The notes beneath the pieces were generated by a model. That model saw nothing but the letters and a program-made list of their open reading frames with translations. It was not told where the DNA came from and did no database searches. This document shows positions 1 through 4,898 of a stretch of DNA of 6,882 nucleotides, one piece after another. The stretch is taken from positions 1 to 6,882 of the forward strand of contig JANQGB010000015.1 of assembly GCA_028277545.1 (NCBI GenBank), written 5' to 3'. Every line of letters begins with the position of its first letter. Positions within the stretch are counted from its first letter, which is position 1. This stretch comes from Phycisphaerae bacterium (GTDB taxonomy: Bacteria > Planctomycetota > Phycisphaerae > UBA1845). The translations under genes were made by a program, and so were the position numbers.

Positions 1-1
1 G

Positions 2-568
2 TTCGGGGCGCAAGCCGCCTTCCTGCTGGCTCTGCGGTCCGGCGTTTACGTTACGCTGCCAAGTCTGGCGTTCGAGACCTGGGACGGCAAGGACGATCGC
101 CAGGTGAGAATTATCAGCCCGGAGTTTGCCAACCTCCGTGACTTGCAGAGCGTCCTCGGGCGGCTCGAGGAGATGGCCACAAACATAACCGTCGAAGAGA
201 CCGAGGAGGGGCTGTTCGTCTTGACGGCCAGCGGGTTTCAGCAGGGGCTCTCGCTGCCCGTAGCGGATGGCAGCAGGATCTCGCCGGGGGCCCGACAAGG
301 ACTCGAGGCGTGGCTGCGAGACAGGATGAAGGATCAGGTAGTCGAGGTCGGCTACCGTATGGATGAGGGCGTTCGCTGGATCAAGGTGCGGCACTTCGGC
401 ACGCCGGAGGGCTGCATCGATATTCAGGTGGGCGATGTAGAATTCGACGGGCGCCTGTTCGACCTCGACTATCACCTGGAGCGCCGACCGGCTCCTGTCG
501 TGGACGCGTCGGCTATGCTGGCTTTGGTGGACATGTTCGACCGCCGAGCCGCCGGCAAACCGCAGTAG
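2..568 (+). CDS. Hypothetical protein, C-terminal part (5' end outside window)
   Basis: I do not recognise this protein. The frame is open from the first complete codon at position 2 to the TAG at 566-568, giving 188 visible residues, so the true start lies left of the window. A GTG at 104 could serve as a start, but it has no Shine-Dalgarno sequence before it and the reading frame upstream is protein-like (FGAQAAFLLALRSGVYVTLP), so I treat it as internal. The visible part looks like a soluble mixed alpha/beta protein: a short hydrophobic stretch near residues 7-22, an acidic helical segment around 48-70, then alternating charged and hydrophobic strands with several aromatic residues. No zinc, nucleotide-binding or catalytic motif is evident, and there is no C-terminal membrane segment. 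It is followed by 476 bases without an intact gene. The coding call is fairly safe; the function is unknown. Confidence 0.72.
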   Translation, partial: FGAQAAFLLALRSGVYVTLPSLAFETWDGKDDRQVRIISPEFANLRDLQSVLGRLEEMATNITVEETEEGLFVLTASGFQQGLSLPVADGSRISPGARQGLEAWLRDRMKDQVVEVGYRMDEGVRWIKVRHFGTPEGCIDIQVGDVEFDGRLFDLDYHLERRPAPVVDASAMLALVDMFDRRAAGKPQ

Positions 569-641
569 AACCGGGGAGAACAGGAACCAGCGACGCACGC
601 GGCGCGGCTGCTATTCACCGACACCTGTACGCACGGTTTCG

Positions 642-821
642 TCACGTATTCTCCATTGCTGGCGCACTGCAGGTCCAGCACACTGCGAACTGGCCCTCAA
701 TCTTCTCGCCACAGGTCGGGTAATCCCAGTACGCTTGCCTGAAGAATCGCTGTCCGCACGCTGGACAGCGTGGTTGAGGCAAGCCCGTGAAGTTGTAGCC
801 TCATTTCGCGCAGTGGGATCA
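642..821 (-). pseudogene. Decayed double zinc-ribbon protein fragment
   Basis: Read on the minus strand from 821 down to 642, this frame encodes a recognisable tandem zinc ribbon broken by stops. After an in-frame TGA (819-821) it reads SHCAK, then TGA (801-803), then GYNFTGLPQPRCPACG, then YPTCGEKIEGQFAVCWTC and a stop at 642-644. The pattern CxxC-GYNLxGLPxxRCPxCG followed by CPxCGExIEGQFxxCWxC is one I associate with small planctomycete proteins (family knowledge from memory). The TGA at 801-803 sits exactly where the second cysteine of the first knuckle is expected. The Tyr codon at 720-722 sits where the first cysteine of the second ribbon is expected (TGC to TAC). No start codon lies between the two TGAs. 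I infer a relic whose 5' part is lost or unrecognisable. Selenocysteine at the TGA (CxxU) is a less likely alternative, since a second cysteine is also lost. Confidence 0.6.
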
Positions 822-851
822 GGCGGCCTCGATCCAGTACAGCTTTATCAG

Positions 852-880
852 TTGCGTAGCTTAGATTCATGTGCTATTCT
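852..880 (+). promoter_or_regulatory. Possible sigma-70-type promoter of the PEP-CTERM propeller gene
   Basis: TTGCGT (852-857) and TATTCT (875-880) are separated by 17 bases and face the gene starting at 1045. The match is moderate in the -10 and poor in the second half of the -35. The predicted start near 887 would give a leader of about 160 bases. No sigma-54-type GG/GC element was seen in this leader. Confidence 0.25.
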
Positions 881-1031
881 GAGTCGGTCGACGCGGGGTG
901 AACGTCCTCGCCGGACACAGCGGGAGGGACGCAGAGAGAGACACCTACAGGCGACTGGCTTGTCGTCGCGCCCAGAACAGATGGGCGTATGGCTTTCGAG
1001 TGAGAACCAAGAAGCCTGCACCTTGACCGTC

Positions 1032-1036
1032 GGAGG
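1032..1036 (+). promoter_or_regulatory. Ribosome binding site that decides the start at 1045
   Basis: GGAGG lies 8 bases before the ATG at 1045, an ideal spacing. The in-frame TTG at 1039 would be only 2 bases from it, so the ATG is preferred. Confidence 0.75.
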
Positions 1037-1044
1037 ATTTGCAG

Positions 1045-1944
1045 ATGCGCCAATGCCTGACTAGCACTATTGTCGTGTTCGCCCTGACGACTCCCTCCCT
1101 TGCTGTCGATACGGAACTCTATTGGATGGTCAGCCGATATGGGTCCTCGCCTGACGAAGTCAGACGGGCCAACCTGGGCGGTGCGGAGATCGAGATTCTC
1201 CAGCAGCTCGGTGGCGGCGGGCGTCAGGTTCGTGGCATCACCGTTGACCCGAGGAACAACTGCTACTACTGGACGGACCGAGGCCGGAACACCATCAGCC
1301 GGGCCGTGGGCACGGATCCGCCGGAGATCCTGGTCGACGAAGGCTTGGCCGAGCCGGAAGCTATCAAGCTCGATCTCGGCCAGAACAAGATGTACTGGAC
1401 GGACGCAGCCACGAACAAGATCCAGCGAGCCAACCTCGACGGAACCGACGTTGAAGATCTGGTAACCGAGGGCCTCGACGTGCCGCGTGGGCTCGCCCTC
1501 GATGTCGCCGAGAACGCCATGTACTGGGTCGACCGCGACACGCCCCACCTCATGCGAGCGGACCTGGACGGCTCCAATGTCCAGGTCGTAGCCAGCGGGA
1601 CGCACTGTGCCTGGGGTATGACCATGGATCCGGACAGCGGTCTGCTGTACATCGCCGATTGTGACGGAATTAAGCGGGCCAGCACGGACGGTTCGCTGTT
1701 CGAACTGATCGTTCCCCAAGGCGGGACAAAGACCTCCATCGATGTGGACCCCAAGAACGGATATCTGTACTGGGGTCACCTAACCGAACACAAGTTGTTC
1801 CGGGCCGCGCTGGACGGAGGTGAGGCGGAGACCGTGATCACGGAACGTATCGGGAGTCTACTGGGTCTCGCCGTCCTGCCGGAACCGAGTACACTCGCCC
1901 TGCTCGCCCTGGGCGGTCTACTGGCGAACAGACGCCGGCGCTGA
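1045..1944 (+). CDS. Secreted YWTD six-bladed beta-propeller with PEP-CTERM-like anchor
   Basis: The 299-residue product has a signal peptide (residues 1-20, ending PSLA) and six YWTD-type strands, one per blade: LYWM (25-28), YWTD (75-78), YWTD (117-120), YWVD (160-163), LYIAD (201-205) and LYWG (241-244). Each is followed by blade text of the form I-x-R-A-N-L-D-G, for example at 126-133, and by LDxxxN loops. This is the architecture of LDL-receptor class B repeats, which form a six-bladed propeller that usually binds proteins or ligands and is not catalytic. The C-terminus has a PEP motif (279-281), a short hydrophobic stretch (283-293) and a terminal run of four arginines (296-299). That matches the PEP-CTERM signal, which in known systems is recognised by an exosortase for surface sorting. 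The protein is therefore probably exported and sorted to the envelope. It converges on a paralogue at 2386-3312. The binding partner is unknown. No sorting enzyme is in the window. Confidence 0.9.
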   Translation: MRQCLTSTIVVFALTTPSLAVDTELYWMVSRYGSSPDEVRRANLGGAEIEILQQLGGGGRQVRGITVDPRNNCYYWTDRGRNTISRAVGTDPPEILVDEGLAEPEAIKLDLGQNKMYWTDAATNKIQRANLDGTDVEDLVTEGLDVPRGLALDVAENAMYWVDRDTPHLMRADLDGSNVQVVASGTHCAWGMTMDPDSGLLYIADCDGIKRASTDGSLFELIVPQGGTKTSIDVDPKNGYLYWGHLTEHKLFRAALDGGEAETVITERIGSLLGLAVLPEPSTLALLALGGLLANRRRR

Positions 1945-2385
1945 CCACAGACCCTGTTCACAGCTAATCGTAGTCCGTTCGTGTGCCAGGGCGCCCTGTC
2001 TTCTGCGCCGCCAACGTGCCTGTCTCACATCAGGGCACATGCAGCCAACAACGCAGGTGAGGGCGAATGGGCAAAGGGCGCGGTTCTGCTTGAACTTCCC
2101 CATTGAGTAGCGCATCTACCGTGTCCGCCTCGTCTCCGATGGCGAGCGGTTCGCGATCTGAATGCCTGGAGGTCTACTGGTGAGCGCAAGCCGGCGCTGC
2201 TCTCGACGTGTGTTATAGTGTGCGCGTTGGCCACGTGACTCCAGGTTCTGACGCTGACAACCAACGCTATTCGCGCTCAGGCCCGGCGCGCCCGGGTGAG
2301 CGCCATCGCGTGCGTCAAGGCTACCACGCAGGCCTGCGGGAGGCCGTGTTGGTTCGGCCGAGGCCACGAGCCGGCGCCGCATGGT
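1945..2385. other. 441-base gap between convergent propeller genes
   Basis: No supported gene is seen on either strand. Two short GC-rich dyads occur: the perfect palindrome CAGGGCGCCCTG at 1987-1998, about 40 bases after the upstream stop, and CCCGG-N5-CCGGG at 2282-2296, about 90 bases after the minus-strand stop. Either could help end transcription from its side, but neither has a clear T-run. A 16-codon protein-like stretch (RIYRVRLVSDGERFAI, plus strand, 2111-2158) sits between two stops and may be a gene relic or chance. Confidence 0.4.
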
Positions 2386-3312
2386 CTAGCTGGTCTCCTT
2401 GGCGCCCTCGCTGGTGACGATTGCTGTAGGCGCGGGGACGCTTACGATGTTCTTAATCACCGAACCTGCGTCCAGAATCATCTCCTCCTGTTTGGCGCCG
2501 TCCAGCGTCGCGCGATAGATATCACCGTTCCAGTTGAAGAACATGGCCGTCTTGTCGAGGTCCAGCGTGACGGCACCAAGCGTGCCGAAGGGCACGTCAG
2601 CCAGCAATTCCACGTTCTGGCCGTCCAGGTCGGCTCTATAAAGTCCGTCGCTATGCGTAGTCCAGTACATCTTATTCGAGGTCGGATCAAGGGCTAAGCC
2701 CCTCCCTCGTGTGACCAGACTCCCCGAGCCCGAGTCGACCACCGTTTCCACCTCCGCGCCGTCAAGGTCGGCCCGCATGATCACGTTGTGCTCTCCTCCC
2801 CGGTCGGTCCAGTAGATCTTGTCCGCCGACAGATCCAAAGCCATGTGGAGCGGCGCGACATCATCCACGACGACTTCGGCGTCCGACCCGTCCAGGTTGG
2901 CGCGCATTATACAGCCTCGCAGTGTTTCGCCGTCCACCCAGTTCTCACCCCAATACAATGTCCCTAGCGGAACGTCCAACGCGATTCCAGTGGGAGTGTG
3001 CTCAGATTGAACGATCACCTCCTGCTCGGAACCGTCCCACAGGGCTCGGTGGATCCTGCCGGCGTTGTGAGTCGTCCAGTAGAGAGTGCCAGCATCAGGG
3101 TCTACTGCGAGCCCATTGGGATAGGGTGATGTCGATAGGATGGTCCGATCACCCGTCCCGTCCATGTTGGCGACCCGGATCGCGAATCCACCATGATCGA
3201 GCCAGTAGATCAAACCGGCATCAGCGCTCTGCAGAACATGGATGGCAAGGAGCGCCACCACGAGACCGACCAGATGCGCGTTGACGAATCGCATGTCATG
3301 TCTTCGTCTCAT
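2386..3312 (-). CDS. Exported YWTD six-bladed beta-propeller without membrane anchor
   Basis: The 308-residue product has a basic N-terminus (MRRRH), a hydrophobic core (residues 13-27) and a likely cleavage site after ADA (30-32), so it should be exported. Six blades are readable: YWLD (36-39), YWTT (78-81), YWGE (120-123), YWTD (167-170), YWTT (216-219) and a diverged last one, MFFNWNG (257-263). Blade text such as IMRANLDG (135-142), IMRADLDG (178-185) and LYRADLDG (224-231) repeats between them. The fold is the LDL-receptor class B propeller, so a binding role is likely and catalysis is not expected. Unlike the convergent paralogue it ends VPAPTAIVTSEGAKETS, with no transmembrane stretch or arginine cluster. 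The VPAP may be a remnant of a PEP-CTERM-like tail (inference). The ATG at 3312 is chosen because GGGAG precedes it by 7 bases; Met7 is an alternative start. Confidence 0.9.
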   Translation of the reverse strand: MRRRHDMRFVNAHLVGLVVALLAIHVLQSADAGLIYWLDHGGFAIRVANMDGTGDRTILSTSPYPNGLAVDPDAGTLYWTTHNAGRIHRALWDGSEQEVIVQSEHTPTGIALDVPLGTLYWGENWVDGETLRGCIMRANLDGSDAEVVVDDVAPLHMALDLSADKIYWTDRGGEHNVIMRADLDGAEVETVVDSGSGSLVTRGRGLALDPTSNKMYWTTHSDGLYRADLDGQNVELLADVPFGTLGAVTLDLDKTAMFFNWNGDIYRATLDGAKQEEMILDAGSVIKNIVSVPAPTAIVTSEGAKETS

Positions 3313-3319
3313 CGTTGAT

Positions 3320-3324
3320 CTCCC
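3320..3324 (-). promoter_or_regulatory. Ribosome binding site for the anchorless propeller gene
   Basis: GGGAG on the minus strand ends 7 bases before the ATG at 3312, supporting that start over the internal Met codon 18 bases downstream. Confidence 0.65.
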
Positions 3325-3334
3325 ATCTGTATGA

Positions 3335-3355
3335 GGTCAAACCATGGCTGTGACC
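3335..3355. promoter_or_regulatory. Dyad in the leader of the propeller gene, possible operator
   Basis: GGTCA (3335-3339) and its inverse TGACC (3351-3355) flank a central CCATGG (3342-3347), and the two symmetries share almost the same centre. It lies between the predicted promoter (3400-3427) and the start codon at 3312, where a repressor site or small leader hairpin could act. Short dyads of this kind arise by chance, so this is tentative. Confidence 0.22.
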
Positions 3356-3399
3356 GCCGGCCCTACATCGATCGAGCAGCTATGATCTCGCCAACGGCA

Positions 3400-3427
3400 A
3401 GGATACCACGTGCAGCGCGAGTGTAAA
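3400..3427 (-). promoter_or_regulatory. Likely sigma-70-type promoter of the anchorless propeller gene
   Basis: On the minus strand TTTACA (3427-3422) and TATCCT (3405-3400) are separated by 16 bases. The -35 matches the consensus at five of six positions and the -10 at four of six. Transcription would begin near 3393 and give a leader of about 80 bases to the ATG at 3312. Confidence 0.42.
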
Positions 3428-3912
3428 ATGACCTTCGATAGCACTACTTCATGAAGACCGAATTGAGGCGTTTAAAGTGTTACAGCCGAACTGAGTCACC
3501 CGCACATCCGTCGGCTCCGCCACGCGCCGTTTTCGCGCTTTTTAGTCTCACTGGAATCGCCCCGCTGGCCTGGAGGCAGAGTGCTAAGACTGCCAGGCGA
3601 TCGATTCCGGCGTTCGACGGTGAAACGGATCGACAACCCGCGGCAGTGACTCCGCGTTCAGTCGCGGTACTAGTGCAGGTTCAGTAGCACCACTCACCCA
3701 ACATCCCCAGGGCCGCCCTGCGAGCCCGGCGCTGCTGATCGTCCCGGTCATATATTGGGCAGGACGGCTACGGCTCAATCGCAAGCGGCGGCGCGTCAAA
3801 AGGCATTACCAACGGGCGCCACGCCGCGGCGCGGGCGGCGCCGTCATGCCAGCGTATGCCGCAACACAAGGAGACGATCACCAAGCCCGCAGCGTGGCTA
3901 AGCAAGCAATGC
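3428..3912. other. Gene-free stretch, no supported coding content
   Basis: I see no gene with a credible start, ribosome site or recognisable motif on either strand. It holds a small GCGC stem followed by five T at about 3530-3543, an imperfect inverted repeat GCCTGG/CCAGGC at 3568-3597, and a GC-rich dyad listed separately at 3815-3842. With the 115 bases to its left, the distance between neighbouring genes is 600 bases. Confidence 0.4.
3815..3842. repeat. GC-rich hairpin downstream of the membrane-protein gene
   Basis: Two copies of the self-complementary hexamer GGCGCC (3815-3820 and 3837-3842) flank another palindrome, GCCGCGGC (3823-3830). Transcribed from the minus strand it lies about 70 bases after the stop of the gene at 3913-4455 and could act as a transcript end or 3' stabiliser. 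There is no T-run, so an intrinsic terminator is not shown. Confidence 0.25.
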
Positions 3913-4455
3913 CTACTCACTTGTCGCAACTCGACCGAACATATCGGCTTCCAGGCTCTGCAGTACCTCCGGGTGTCCGTGCTTGGCGTCGTGAAACGCG
4001 TAGTAGTAACGGTATACGTAGGGATGCCTGATGCCGCGTAACAGGATGAGCGCGGGGTTAAAATTCTCCTGACGTGCGCAGAAGTAGTTAAACAGGCAAA
4101 CGGGCAGCGACCGAGTCCAGGAACGTCGCTCGCTCCAGTTAAGGATGACGACCCGGTCGCTCAGGCGAGTGATCCACTCCCTGTCGATGTGGTCCTTCCA
4201 GATTGGAGAATCCGATAGAACAAGGATGCCCACTACCGGCGAATCACGCCATCGCCACCAGGCCGCAAGGAGGAGTAGCAGCCCGTAGATCTTGTACAGG
4301 ACGTATAGGATCGCCGGAAGAAGAAAAACGACGCCCCACCACCACCCAGCCAGGTAACAGACGATGAACGGCAATGCAAGCACACTGACACAGACGGCAC
4401 CCCAACTGACAAATCGTGACTCAGCCGGTGGCGTTCTCTTTCGTCCCCGCGACAT
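3913..4455 (-). CDS. Small membrane protein of unrecognised family
   Basis: The 180-residue product has a basic N-terminus (MSRGRKR), then hydrophobic segments at about residues 16-36 and 38-66. The second is long enough for one to two membrane passes and is very rich in Trp, Leu and Tyr. A soluble part of about 110 residues follows. It begins VVGILVLSDSPIWKDHI (74-90) and continues VVILNWSERRSW (102-113), FNPALILL (132-139) and FHDAKHGHPEVL (154-165). I recall similar unnamed proteins in other bacteria with the SDSPxWK, LNWSER and KHG blocks, but no function. The alternating strand and helix pattern suggests a compact alpha/beta domain on the cytoplasmic side (inference). The ATG at 4455 is chosen over an in-frame GTG at 4488, which has no ribosome site; GAGAG lies close before the ATG, at a short 3-base spacing. 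A tRNA-Leu lies 165 bases upstream in the same direction, so read-through from its promoter is possible. Confidence 0.78.
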   Translation of the reverse strand: MSRGRKRTPPAESRFVSWGAVCVSVLALPFIVCYLAGWWWGVVFLLPAILYVLYKIYGLLLLLAAWWRWRDSPVVGILVLSDSPIWKDHIDREWITRLSDRVVILNWSERRSWTRSLPVCLFNYFCARQENFNPALILLRGIRHPYVYRYYYAFHDAKHGHPEVLQSLEADMFGRVATSE

Positions 4456-4620
4456 GGTCTCTCGATACGCCGTGCCAGAACGCAGCACGCGCTACCGATG
4501 CCGGTCCGCGGTGCCGGCAATGCAATATGTCCACCAACTGTGGGGGCTGGCTGTGCTGGCAGCCGTGCTTGCGGTGAACGGGCTAACGCCGCTATCTGAC
4601 CATCGAACCGGCGAACCTGA

Positions 4621-4705
4621 TGGGCGAGGTGGGATTCGAACCCACACGGGGGTGTCCCCCCAGGGGGTTTTAAGCCCCCAGCGTCTGCCATTCCGCCACT
4701 CACCC
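4621..4705 (-). tRNA. trnL: tRNA-Leu (anticodon UAA)
   Basis: The minus strand from 4705 to 4621 folds as an 85-base class II tRNA. The acceptor stem is GGGTGAG/CTCGCCC (4705-4699 with 4628-4622, one G-U pair) and the D stem is GCG/CGC. The anticodon stem is GGGGG/CCCCC (4679-4675 with 4667-4663) with loop CTTAAAA, which places anticodon TAA at 4672-4670. The long variable arm (4662-4646) has a five-pair G:C stem and ACA loop. The T arm is GTGGG-TTCGAAT-CCCAC, and the discriminator is A at 4621. The long variable arm and A73 agree with leucine. The next three bases are TCA, so the 3' CCA is not encoded and must be added by the CCA-adding enzyme. It reads UUA, and UUG by wobble, codons that should be rare in a genome this GC-rich. 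Confidence 0.96.
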
Positions 4706-4714
4706 TGTCGTTCG

Positions 4715-4749
4715 GCGGTGAGCAGGCGTCGTCGCCTGCCGTGCACCGC
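4715..4749 (-). other. Strong hairpin in the 5' leader of pre-tRNA-Leu
   Basis: GCAGGCG (4722-4728) and CGCCTGC (4733-4739) form a perfect seven-pair stem with a 4-base loop. GCGGTG (4715-4720) and CACCGC (4744-4749) add six more pairs across a 1x4 internal loop. The structure ends 9 bases before the mature tRNA 5' end and would begin right at the predicted transcription start. It could protect the precursor 5' end or affect RNase P processing (inference). With no T-run toward the tRNA it is not an obvious intrinsic terminator. Confidence 0.45.
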
Positions 4750-4756
4750 TGGGCTC

Positions 4757-4784
4757 ATCGTAGCCGCTTCTGGACCGCGGTAAA
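4757..4784 (-). promoter_or_regulatory. Possible promoter of the tRNA-Leu transcript
   Basis: On the minus strand TTTACC (4784-4779) and TACGAT (4762-4757) are separated by 16 bases, each matching the sigma-70 consensus at four of six positions. Initiation near 4750 would place the hairpin at 4715-4749 at the very 5' end of the precursor, about 45 bases before the mature tRNA. Confidence 0.35.
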
Positions 4785-4841
4785 GACCGTCTGCCAGATT
4801 CCCGGCCCAATCTGCGGCGCCAGGCGCAGCACATACGGCTG

Positions 4842-4898
4842 ACCTTACAAAACTACGTGCTGGGTTCAGCCTGGCCCGGTGCTTCAGGGCCGTAAGGT
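4842..4898 (-). repeat. Nested inverted repeats across the stop codon of the J/FHA gene
   Basis: ACCTTAC (4842-4848) and GTAAGGT (4892-4898) are perfect 7-base inverted repeats. Between them on the minus strand GGCCC and GGGCC form a smaller stem that includes the TGA at 4886-4884. The folded 3' end could mark or stabilise the transcript end of the Hsp70-J/FHA operon. No T-run follows, so the terminator role is unproven. Confidence 0.25.

Noticed and set aside
801..803. TGA read as selenocysteine in a CxxU motif of the zinc-ribbon fragment
   Set aside because: Another in-frame TGA lies 18 bases upstream with no start codon between, and the second ribbon has also lost a cysteine, so decay explains the data better.
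1039..1044. TTG at 1039 as start of the PEP-CTERM propeller
   Set aside because: It is only 2 bases from the GGAGG, whereas the ATG at 1045 has an ideal 8-base spacing.
874..1779. Long open frame on the minus strand opposite the PEP-CTERM propeller
   Set aside because: It mirrors the codon pattern of the real gene, has no family-like motif and no ribosome site.
1987..1998. CAGGGCGCCCTG palindrome as an intrinsic terminator of the PEP-CTERM gene
   Set aside because: As a hairpin it gives only about four pairs with a 4-base loop, and only a weak TCTTCT follows.
2111..2158. RIYRVRLVSDGERFAI as a gene fragment
   Set aside because: Only 16 codons between stops; it looks protein-like but is too short to separate from chance in GC-rich DNA.
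2116..2382. 88-codon minus-strand frame starting 3 bases after the anchorless propeller stop (MRRRLVASAEP)
   Set aside because: Composition is Arg/Pro/Ser-rich low-information sequence typical of a GC-rich shadow frame, with no ribosome site and no recognisable motif; it also does not supply a missing membrane anchor.
3451..3687. 78-codon plus-strand frame beginning MKTELRRLKC in the gene-free stretch
   Set aside because: No ribosome site and no recognisable motif; the composition looks random.
4492..4758. Minus-strand frame running through the tRNA-Leu
   Set aside because: It overlaps a well-formed tRNA completely, and part of its apparent protein text is translated tRNA.
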